23,801 nt of DNA from NCBI GenBank assembly GCA_020536535.1, contig JAHLWZ010000023.1, positions 4,056 through 27,856 on the forward strand. Direction: 5' to 3'. A program made the position numbers and the translations under genes. The stretch comes from Pelomyxa schiedti (lineage: Eukaryota > Evosea > Pelobiontida > Pelomyxidae). Below, piece by piece: positions 1 through 8,933 of the stretch; the first letter of the stretch is position 1, and every line of letters starts with the position of its first letter. The notes below the pieces were generated by a model that was not told where the DNA came from, made no database searches, and worked only from the letters and a program-made list of their open reading frames with translations.

Positions 1-1857
1 CAAAAAGCCTTATGTGATCTCTTTCATTGGCGAGACCCAAGAAGGGAAGTCTTTTTTACTTGGGAAAATCTTGGAGTGTTTTCGATGGAGTAAATCAGGA
101 TTGCCAAGGTGAGATAATCTCGCGCACATATGATCAGCTGAAGAAACACCAAACAGGCCAGCTGTTGGAAACGAAACCGACCCTGAGACCAAGGGTATAG
201 ACTTTTACAGCTGTGATGATATGTTTTTTTTAGATTACGAAGGCACAAGTGGGGAAACTCCTAGAGAAGAGGTTCGGCCCCACTTTCTCAAATCGAATGA
301 TAAGTCATCTAGTGCATTGTAGGGAAAATTTTTCCCAGACTCGCTTATGCTGTTAGTTCCACTCTCGTTTTCGTCACAAAAAAGAGTCCAGCAAACAAAA
401 CGACATTTCCATCACTTATTGCGTTGCTCAAAGGTGCTGCCGACTTGGAGTCAAAGGTACCAGCTTGGTGAATTGGTTTTTGCTAGTGCTTACAATTCTA
501 CAGGAGGCCTACGAAAAACCTCATCTTATTATTGTGTTCAACAGGTGTGATGCAAAAGGACTCACAATTGACACGCTGAGCAGTCGTAATCCAGTCGGGT
601 TCCCGTCACTCCTTGAGTTATTCTCTTCCATTACACCTTATTGTGTACCTGATAAAAATTACACTGCGTTTCCAGTGAAGATTCGTGGTCTTAAGGTAAC
701 TTCTCCAAATCAATGCAATTCTACTCCTTTTCAATTAATAGGAACTTTTGCGGGGGAAGGGTGTACAACTACCAGCCAGGCAGTGGATATATCTATTTGA
801 AAGTGTTGTATCGCATGTAAGTAAGATGTTCAAGTTTCCCTGTAACAAAAAACAACAAAGTTCAATAGACCTGAACTGACGCCTGTTCCATTATGTAAAT
901 TATATTGTGCCCTGCTTGACAAATTACCTCGACCTTTGGACAGACTGCAACAATTATTCTTAACCAACATACCAAACCGCATGTGCACTGAAGACAGTTA
1001 CACACAACACTGCACTCAGGTTTTACGAGCAGTTGCCTTTGTTTTGGCTGCTCACTATTTTGGCGATCCTACCCCATCTGTCAATGTTTTTCCCCCATCA
1101 ACATTGTTAACGAGACTTAACTCATAGTAGGATGACAACACCGCAGGGAGAGTGGCACTCTTGCTTGAGTACCTTGCAAAGTTTGCCCCATGTACTATAT
1201 GTGGCGTACAACACTGCTTCCATTCAAGCAGTATTGCACACGAGGGACACTTTAACGGACACCCTCTGGATCATGGCAAAATTCAGGAAACCACGCTGCA
1301 AACAAAAAGATTCCTGGAGGCTCTGACAAATGCAGTTAGCTTTTACCCATCTTCTTGTAACCATCTAATGCAGTACAACAGTCTATTACGATAAAATACA
1401 ACCCTGAATTACGTTGCTTTAATGAAGCCGCCCAAGCACATGCATATGATTCTCTTGTCTCTGAATTCAACACAATTCACAAGTTCAGCCGGGATTGCGG
1501 TACTGCCCTTGTAACAGGAGCCTCTGTGGGAGCCCTGATAGCATTCCCCCCGGCAATCCTTGTGTCTTCATCTGTGGTAGGTGCTCCCTTTGGACTCCTC
1601 ATTATATGTATCCACAGCACCATTACTTCTTCGATTAATCGCAAACAAACGCAGGTGCCGGAGCAGCAGTTGGAGGAACACTGGGGATTCTTGTTGGGCC
1701 GGTAAATAGCACAGATGTCACCACACAGGAACGAGTTAGAGAACTGATGGAGGCAGCAGCACTGCAGGCCTATGCAAAAGGACACATTCACGCCGTAGTC
1801 GTTGTGAAAAACTGGAGAAAGGTCAAGATTGCCGAACCTCCTAAGGGAGAATCGTGA
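1..1857 (+). CDS. GBP-like large GTPase, copy A (5' end outside window)
   Basis: Partial gene; about 495 residues can be joined from nine exons: 1-108, 157-271, 313-456, 504-695, 742-816, 861-1079, 1131-1334, 1382-1607 and 1655-1857 (stop TGA). Phases agree throughout and each exon matches an exon of the complete paralogue at 16233-18801. The first exon carries a P-loop (GETQEGKS). The second carries a GBP-like T-K-G-I switch and a DxxG motif (FLDYEGT). The fourth has VFNRCD, a possible N/TKxD base-recognition motif. Later come a Cys/His stretch (CTICGVQH, then several His) and a hydrophobic glycine-rich C-terminal segment (GASVGALIAF, GAAVGGTLG). Known: GBP/atlastin-type GTPases bind and remodel membranes, and some act in defence against intracellular microbes. 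Inferred: a membrane-associated GTPase. Compared with copy B it lacks about ten residues in the Cys/His stretch. The stops seen in the raw frames lie in introns, so I do not call it a pseudogene. A VLIG/URGCP-type GTPase is the main alternative assignment. Confidence 0.75.
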
Positions 1858-1963
1858 AACTGCCGTTTGTGGGCTGCTTACATTCACATACACCTCTGTT
1901 TACATTACATATTTGTGGCAATTCCGTGTTCTGAACAGAATACAGAACTTTTTTCCCCTCCAA

Positions 1964-2844
1964 TCAGTTGCCGCTACCTGAAGTGGAGCACGAGGTGTAG
2001 TAATGCTGTGGTGGCCACTTGCAGGAATGCGGTGTGGAATTCACAAACAGGGAGCGCCACCATGTCTCTGCATTGGTTTTGTTGGCTTCATAATTGCCGC
2101 CACGCCACCTCTTGAGTAGCGTGATTGTAACAATGTGTGTTGCCCGGTCGTACTCCCACGTGCTTTCCTCTGCTTTGATGGCATTCAGCAGTGTGCCTTG
2201 AACAATGGCTTGTGCCGTGCTGCCGAGTGCCGCGGGGTTCGGCACTGTCACGAGGAGAGTGGATGGTGCGATTTTGACAGTAGGTAATGTGGTGCACGAC
2301 TCGGGTATTTTGCATGCAATGAGGCATTCGTACTGGTTTTGTGTCCATTTGTAGCTGGATTCCTCAAAACCAAGGTCTGGTACCACTGAGAAGCAGGATG
2401 AATATGCCGAGTCCTGCATTTCATGAAATGATTTCTGGGGTGCAGAGTGTACTATGTCTTCTTGTACCGGTACAGGTGGCTGTGGTAGCCTTCAATTAAT
2501 TGAGTTATACGCAGGAATCTCTCAGGAATTGTGGAAAATACGGGACCTACTTTCCATACTGTACAGGTTGCTCCAAGTTTTCTGTGGTGATAATACCCTG
2601 TTTATTGGTCTTACGCATAAACTCTGCCAGTTTTGGCTCTGTCCTTTCAACAGCATCAGCGATTTCGTTAACCTCACACTTAAATCTGTGTGCATCCCAG
2701 TCCCTAAACAAGGGTGACTCAAGAACCCTTGCAGAGAATTTACCTCAGTTGGCAAGTTGAATTACAATAGAAAACAGACTTGCACCTGCTGCACCTCTGT
2801 AGTGTGGCACTTCTAATGCCGCAGGCATCACACCGCCTCATCAT
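1964..2844 (-). CDS. MYND zinc finger plus CS/NudC-domain protein
   Basis: Three exons in transcript order, 2844-2744, 2703-2551 and 2489-1964, give 259 residues with consistent phases. Residues about 4-43 form a MYND finger: CDAC, RCSRCK, YCNSTCQ, then D-W-x2-H-x3-C. A linker and a Pro/Val-rich stretch follow. From about residue 125 there is a CS (p23/NudC-like) domain: YKWTQ, a PTVKIAPSTLLVTV strand, a G-T-L segment, the typical EESTWEYD, then TITLLKR and TWW. CS domains bind Hsp90 or act as co-chaperones and MYND fingers bind short proline-rich peptides, so an adaptor co-chaperone is the likely role (inference). The start is the first of two adjacent ATGs, 86 bp past the TBC gene stop on the same strand. 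The C-terminal 25 residues after TWWRSLF are uncertain: an intron from GTGAATTCC to CTTCAG would replace them and move the stop to about 1912. Confidence 0.8.
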
Positions 2845-2930
2845 CACTCGACGAAAGAAGAATTTGAAGAACGGGATAAAAAGGGTTCTGATGAATTCCC
2901 GTGTTTATTCACAAAGGTTTGACTTTCTGT

Positions 2931-4514
2931 TCAGCCTGAAGAGAGCACGGCGTTGGCTACTGCTATTGCGAATGCCAATACAACAGCCCCCACGGCAACC
3001 GTGGCGGTTTCTGTTGCTGTAGGTGCTCTGATGGTGGGTGCCAGGTCGTCTAACTGGTTTTCCATCTGTAGGATTTTCCTTGTTCTGTTTGTGTTGGTTT
3101 GTGTGCGTTTTAAAAATGCAATTGGGTGGAAGGAGGCATACTCTGGTGGAAGCTTGAGAGATGAAGGCGGGAGTGCAGTGTGAATTTCTACTGCTCTTGA
3201 AATGATTTCTTCGAGAATGGGATGTGAAAATGGCTCTTACACATATGTCACTTGTGGCATAATAATTGGCGACATACCTTGGTCTAGTTGAAGTATCTTT
3301 CCAGAAGTTGTAAAGAAGTTGTGCACAATCCATCTGTCACAATCCGTCTGCATTGGTAAGGAAAAGAAGGTGCAAATTGTTTGTTTTTAACCTTCAGTAG
3401 CCTTTCACGCAATTGTATGACAAAGCTTGCACACATATAGAGAGGCATGGTGGAATCAGAGGCTATAAACACGTCAAAAATTCGAGATAAAACCTGCAAA
3501 CATGTTATTATAAAGTTTCTCGTTAAGAATTTGGTAACCGAAATACTGTCGTATGTGTGTGAAAACCAAGTCAACATCCATTCGAGAGCAAAGTACGGTG
3601 GGGTCTCCGCATGTTCTATAAAATCGGCCACCTGTGGGTCAGCGTGACGAAGGACCACTGGTAACAACTCGAGCATTGATTGAATTGGTTGAAGTGTGGG
3701 GGATAACCATGCCCTGAACTGGAGGTGAACACGTACTCTTATATTACTAGTACTAGTACCTCAGTTTAGTTGTTGATAAGGTTTCCAGTAATGCCATCCC
3801 AAGTTTGGGTCCGCATACAAGTAAGAAAACGGTTGCAATGTCGTGATATCCCTGTTATTGATTTATTTCTATTTTTAAGCCTGGGTTACAAGGAAAAGGA
3901 GAAAAACTTGAAAATAGTGCAGGTCCTGATGCTTAGTTAAAATAGTATTGAGCATGCTTGATAATTCGACCACTTTTGTTGTGCTAAAATCTAGTTACCA
4001 ATGGAGGATTGGAGGTGGAGAAACCGAGATTTGTGTATTGCTGGATTCCATAGTGCTCGATCAACATCCTTCTGAATTTGATCCACAAAGGGGTGATCGA
4101 AGCGACTGGCTTACGTAAAATGAGTTAAGAGAACAACCACGACGTGGAGCTCTGAAAAAAACCTTTGTTATAATTTGTCAAGTTGTATCTGTCGATGTAA
4201 AGAAGACGCGACCACGCGAGTTTTCGTATTTGACAAGAAACAAAGCCGCCCTTCGTAAGTGCCAGGGCACGTAGGGCGGGCAATGCCTAGAAGAAAAATG
4301 ACTCAACAACGTTGAGCTACTTCACAAGCAGACAAACTTTTGGCTGTGACAAGTAGGAGTTGATAGACTTGATCTTCTGCGCGTGATAGTGACCATAGTC
4401 AATGGCGTTTGCTGTCGAACTGCAACAATCGCACAAGTGCTTTTTTCTTCTTGGCGTATACTCAGTATTCACGCTAGTTGACTTTGTTGAGGAACCGCGA
4501 CGTCGATCACTCAT
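2931..4514 (-). CDS. TBC1D20-like Rab GTPase-activating protein, tail-anchored
   Basis: A multi-exon TBC-domain protein read from short exons. The basic N-terminus (MSDRRRG) is followed by a helix with ALRALALTKGGFVS and RKLAWSRLL. Next come the two catalytic motifs: IQKDVDR, matching IxxDxxR (arginine finger), and YFQ in LHYFQGYHD (glutamine finger). The second half of the TBC fold follows: YFALEWMLTWFSH, RIFDVFIASD and PLYMCASFVI. The protein ends in a predicted membrane helix (VAVGAVVLAFAIAVANAVL) four residues before the stop. That order, TBC domain then C-terminal anchor, matches TBC1D20/Gyp8, which act on ER/Golgi Rab1 (family knowledge). Splice joins include 4338/4286 and several 40-50 nt introns; donors are often weak (GTTTCT, GTTACC). 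The start at 4514 is the ATG of MSDRRRG; an in-frame ATG at 4538 is the alternative. The start lies only 38 bp from that of a divergent gene. Confidence 0.85.
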
Positions 4515-4552
4515 TTTTTCCAACCAATCCGGAAACAAAGGTTTCTAAGACT
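4515..4552. promoter_or_regulatory. very short bidirectional promoter region
   Basis: Only 38 bp separate the proposed start codons of the TBC gene (minus) and the unrecognised plus-strand gene. The gap holds a CCAAT-type element (AACCAATCC). The core promoter must overlap coding or untranslated sequence of one or both genes. This depends on the two start choices. Confidence 0.35.
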
Positions 4553-5298
4553 GATGGACAACCCTGTGCCGCTGCAAGAGATACGCCTCGTGGTACATTG
4601 CCTTGTCGCCGAAGGCAAAAGGTGGGACAATCGTTGAGTACCTTACTCATGCAACATTGTGATTGGTACATAAAACTGAAGCCGTGTGCTGATGTAACAA
4701 ATTTCTTGAATGGCTCAAGCCAAGTATGTGATACGGTTAGAAACTGGAGCTCTTTCTTTTCCTCAAGGTGTGACTACAACTTTAATGTGCTCTGGCAATC
4801 TGGCCAATTCAAACGCCTGTTGGATATTGCACAAGGGTTCCATGTGTGTGACCACACTTTCTGCCAGAATCCGACAGGTTGAGGGTGACTGAGCCAACAT
4901 GTTTACGGCGTGGGCCTGGTCTCCACATCGCGAGGATGAAATGTGAATTCCACGGGCAAGAGCGGTTAGGAGAGAGTGTGAATTTTTCGAATTTGCGCAT
5001 GGTTGTGTCGCCGTTGATGTTGATGTTGATACTGGCGTTGTGTATGTTTGTGTCTGTGGAGTTAAGGCTGTGGAAGTTTTACTGGGATTTTCGTCGAGTG
5101 TTAGCAGAATGGCACCGCGGGGTCTAACGATTCCAAAGCGGCTGTCCTCCCTGGGGGGTTGTGAAAATTGAGGGAAGTGATGAAGAAAGTTACTTTGGAC
5201 GGAAGAGAGGGTCGAGCTCGGATACAGAGGAGACTATGGCAAGGTCGAAAAGTGGAATAGATGAATTCAGGGGTCCTCCTTGTGCTACCTTTTGGTAA
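4553..5298 (+). CDS. unrecognised protein, multi-exon
   Basis: No family recognised. A plus-strand gene is supported by three things: an ATG just upstream of the divergent TBC gene (MDNPVPLQEIRLV...), long coding-like stretches between 4620 and 4890, and a clear acidic/serine-rich C-terminus (GSDEESYFGRKRGSSSD ... CATFW stop at 5296-5298). One phase-consistent join skips a 29-nt intron (GTACATTGCC...AAAAG) and continues in a Cys-rich frame containing NVLWQSGQFKRLLDIA and HVCDHTFC. An overlapping alternative frame (RLETGALSFPQG...) is also open, and I cannot choose between them. Near 4990-5090 one frame reads a hydrophobic stretch (PLMLMLILALCMFV) that could be a membrane helix and splices in phase to the C-terminus through a 51-nt intron. 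The gene converges on the dehydrogenase, with 17 bp between stops. Confidence 0.5.
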
Positions 5299-5315
5299 AT
5301 AAATCTTTGGGGATC

Positions 5316-6875
5316 TTAGTCCAAGGGGCGACTCACAATCTCTGCAGCTTCGGGTATTGTCATTTGGTGAAACTTTTGGGCTGCCGATATTTCCTGTAAC
5401 ATGTTCATTTTTTCTGCCTACTGCCTGTTAAAGTGTCCTGGGTCTAAGAGGAAAACATACTGCAATGTTTGGGGAGACATAAATGTTCAAGTTAGGCCTT
5501 GTGGGTTCTCCTTCCCATGAAAAATCCAGAAATTTGTGTATCTCAGCAAGAGATTTTGTGGAACCGTCTAGATGTGTGCCAAAGAGGGACAACTCATCCA
5601 CAACAAACTCCCAGAGCCTTTCAATACCGTTGGCGTGTGCTTCACTTGTTGACTTTAAGTGTACCTCTAGTTCTTCATGAGCCAGGCGTGAGTGAAGGGT
5701 TTAAACCTCTCCGCGTGAGATTCAACGCAAGTTCGAACCCCGAACTTTTTCCAGTGGTGTCATACACAATATCATATTGCAAATGAGCTACTTCTTGGAC
5801 AGCACTGTTTATAGTGTGATCACACCCCAAGGCCACACACAAATCTAACAGATGCTGATGCCTGAATGGTGTTAAAGAAAGGTAGAGAGTTTAGCCTCAA
5901 ACCTTGCAATTGCAGTTATTGTGAACTCGGTTTTGTGAACCGATCTCCAGTAGATAAGAGAGGCTACAATAAGAAGCCCAAGCCTACGTGGTCCAAGTAC
6001 AACCACTTTGTCCCCATTCTTTGGGGGTGATGCCTCAACACTCTGTAGACTTTAATTAGTTGCCACGAGAAAATAAGTCTTAATCCACACATGGAGTGCA
6101 GCAGCAAGAGGCTCAGAGAGTATAGCTGCTCGAAAGGGAATGGTGTCAGGAATTGGTATCAATGTATGCCGGGGTGCCAGGAAGTACCTGTGCCAAACTC
6201 AATACAGGAAATAGGACCTCTACTCCATACGGTGCAAAAACTCCCGGGAGTGTCCATATACCCAGACACCCTGACGATCCAGCACACTAACTTTTCAGTA
6301 CTAAACAACACTTGGATGGAATCCACAAACCTGAGTGTGCATAAAGAAAGGTCCAGGGTTACAGTATGCGCAAGTTGACTGTATTCCCCTGCCATAGTGT
6401 GAGGCGTTTATCTCGGGTGCCACGAGTCTTCCTCGTCGGTCTCTCCTAAAACAACAATTTGGAGGTATGAGGTGAAAATGCAGTCAGCTATTAGAAACAT
6501 AACTTGAAATACACACGCCAAAGCTTCGTGTCCGACAATCAATGGCAAAGGGGTTGGGCTCAAATGCCTCGCTAGGTCGGTAGAACATATTCCACTGTAC
6601 TCCATCTAGTGGAGAGTGAACACAAAGCAAACAAAGGGGGAAAAAAAGCACCTTGAGCAACTCGAAACCAGGCCCCAACTCCAGGAATTTCACGCCATCG
6701 CGTAGCTAAAGCAAAACAGTCTGCTTTCAGTTTGACAGGCAAGGCACAAACTCAAACACACCAGAATCCAACAGGTATCCTCGCCGTCGCCGCTGCTCGG
6801 CGTTGGGCGGTACTCAAAGTTACACCACGTAAAAGAGCCGTCACGGTTCAACTCGGGCGCACGGAACGACGCCAT
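5316..6875 (-). CDS. zinc-dependent medium-chain dehydrogenase (MDR/alcohol dehydrogenase family)
   Basis: Minus-strand gene of about ten short exons. The first joins are firm: 6875-6762, 6705-6652, then from 6605. The N-terminal GroES-like part shows GPGFELLK and YSGICSTDL (catalytic-zinc Cys), then PLPLIVGHEA, the family's G-H-E zinc motif. Further on come a partial Cys region (CAYCNPGP), GVFAPYGVE and IPDTIPFRAAILSEPLAAAL, a hallmark of the hinge. The Rossmann part reads GDKVVVLGPRRLGLLI, a GPRRLG variant of the usual GxGxxG; then ALGCDHTINS, YDIVYDTTG, VHLKSTS, FVVDELSLFG, and a C-terminal helix ending SRPLD before the stop. It is likely an NAD(P)-dependent oxidoreductase of a small alcohol or sugar; the substrate is unknown. 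The exons around the structural-zinc region are the least certain. The start faces the SRA gene across 78 bp. Confidence 0.85.
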
Positions 6876-6953
6876 TTGGCAAAAAAAAAGATCTGGACTC
6901 CAACATGGTCTTCACCTCGCCCCGAGATTGAAAGGAGAGAGGGAAATTCCGTC
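6876..6953. promoter_or_regulatory. bidirectional promoter between dehydrogenase and SRA gene
   Basis: A 78-bp gap between two opposed ATGs. It starts with an A-run (nine A) and contains purine-rich sequence (AAAGGAGAGAGGGAAA). No TATA box was recognised. The call rests on gene geometry. Confidence 0.35.
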
Positions 6954-8804
6954 ATGTATGGGGCAGAAAGATTGGCAGTGCATGGCTCACTTGAACCTAA
7001 TGGCCCTCACCCGGTGATTTTGATCTCACTTAAAAACCAGGAACTGGCGGAAGAGGAGTCTGTGGAAGAGGAGTCGGCAGAGGAGTCGGCGGAGGAGGAA
7101 TCGATGTCGCCATCTGGTGCAGCCCCATCAGTGCTGACACTGGGCACATTTCACGATCTTGTAAGTCATCGGCTGTTTGTGTTGTGGACCTCGACAAAAC
7201 CGTGTGCAGCGCAGCGCAGTGCAGTGCCGCTCCACACCGAGCACACACAAATCACAAACGACAAATGACTGAGTTGTGGGGCAGATTGGCAAGCGATTCC
7301 ACACTTTCGAAGAGATGTGCGAGGCGAGGCTGCACCGTTCATGGCGGTCTGGGATATGCCCGTGTGGCAAGAAGGTAGCCGAGAGCGTCGTGGTGTGCAA
7401 CTCCACGTGGGCAGACGACGACCGCGGTGCATATCTCGTTCTTTTTCTGGGGGCGCCGTTATGACTTTGATGGGTGATGTGTAACTCATTCAAAAAAAAA
7501 GGGGATGTTCTTTGGTTCACTGGACAAGGAAAAGGCAAAGACCAAGAACTCAAGCAGGGAAACTTGTCACTTGCAAATGCTTGTGAGGCAAATAAACCCA
7601 TACGCGTGATCAGAGGACATCAACTGAAAACGGACATAGCTCCTTCCTGGGGTTATAGATATGATGGCCTGTATAAAATAATCAAGTATCAGACGGAATC
7701 TCATGAAGGAAGGAGGATATGGAGGTTTCTGATGGAAAGATTAGAGGTATGCTGCTCTCTACTATTTCGTATTTAAAAAAATTCAGGGTCAACCTGAAGC
7801 ACCTTACAAAAGTCGGGTACGATCTCATTCATTGTTTAAGACTTCTGACACCATTCAGGAGGAGTCTCCCCCTCCCCCACCACCAGGTTATAGGTACCCA
7901 ACAAAGAGAGTATACAAAGAAAAAAATGAAAAGAAAAGCAAGAAGGATAACGTAATCACTGAAAAACGAGATAAAGTGGGAAAGAAATCCAAGAAAAAAA
8001 AGAAAGAGAAAAAAGAAAGAGGTCGAAAGAGAGCCACTAGCACATCTTCAAACACCATAAGGAAGCGGCTCCAACTTTCGTCAAGCTCTTCCAGTCCATC
8101 ATTAAGTAGTGACTCTGAACGTTATGATGATCCCACGAGCCCGCCCCTGCCCCCGCCCACCCCTACGCAAGCATTTACAGTTCCTAGGATTTATTCACCC
8201 TCTCCTGCATTAGTTTCGGGAAAAACACCGATGGATCGTAAGTCCTCAACTTCCTAATCTTCGTTAATTTTTCGCAGAGTTTCTTGCTGTTCACTCTGGT
8301 TTTACTTCAATGACAAACGCCGAGATACTGGAGTGGATAGCAAATGGATTATGCGCGTTTTGTGGCGCTTCAGTGAAGCCAACGACTTACCGAAAAGTTT
8401 AATTCCCGAGTTTTGGTTTCTTTTTTTTCCGGATCTTAATTTCTGAAGCATTACAGGGAGCATTTGAGCCTAGTAGAAAGTTACCTACCGAAGGGAGATA
8501 GATATAGTAAGCCCCCGTATCGTGGGTCTCTTGGGACGGCAACCAAATCATCTCATGTTTCCCGTTCATCGTCATCCACTCCGCCGGACACACCTCCTGA
8601 CATGCTTTCTATCGATCAGAATTCCGGTGTGCCCAATCTCTGCCACGATTGCTATCTGACAACACAAAAAACTCCATAGACCTTGAATCCTATGAAGACC
8701 TCCTTGCCGACGAAGCAACCAATTTTGACGACAGTGGTAGTGATACCGAGATTGATATGGACCAGGGTGCATATACCCTCCTGGGCGATATCCTATCACT
8801 CTGA
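6954..8804 (+). CDS. SRA-YDG domain protein with C2H2 zinc finger
   Basis: Seven exons (6954-7160, 7285-7426, 7502-7746, 7787-8237, 8278-8396, 8449-8626, 8680-8804) give 488 residues with matching phases. An acidic repeat (E-E-S-x) at residues about 33-50 precedes a complete SRA-YDG domain (about 70-205): IGKRF, EMCEARLHRSWRSGI, ESVVV, DDDRGD, WFTGQG, LKQGNLSLANA, PIRVIRGH, YRYDGLYKI, WRFLMERLEGQPE. SRA domains bind hemi- or fully methylated cytosine in UHRF1 and plant SUVH/VIM proteins. A lysine-rich tract (about 220-260), serine/proline tracts, a C2H2-type finger (Cys374, Cys377, His389, His393) and an acidic C-terminus follow. No SET or RING domain is seen. It is likely a nuclear chromatin or methyl-DNA reader. 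Start chosen at the first ATG in the frame. The finger depends on an acceptor at 8448, and the 8627-8679 intron restores the acidic end. Confidence 0.85.
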
Positions 8805-8933
8805 CTGTAAATACAAACAACCGAGATCAAGTAATTTAACATTAGCCGAACCATCACCGGCGTTTTGTGTAGTTCCCTTGTGAGACCAAAATAACCGAGT
8901 CGAGGAATCGGATACCGTGTCCCTCTGCATACC

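Noticed and set aside
1-1857. Copy A read as a pseudogene because its raw frames have many stops.
   Set aside because: All stops fall in short GT-AG introns. Joined exons stay in frame and match copy B exon by exon.
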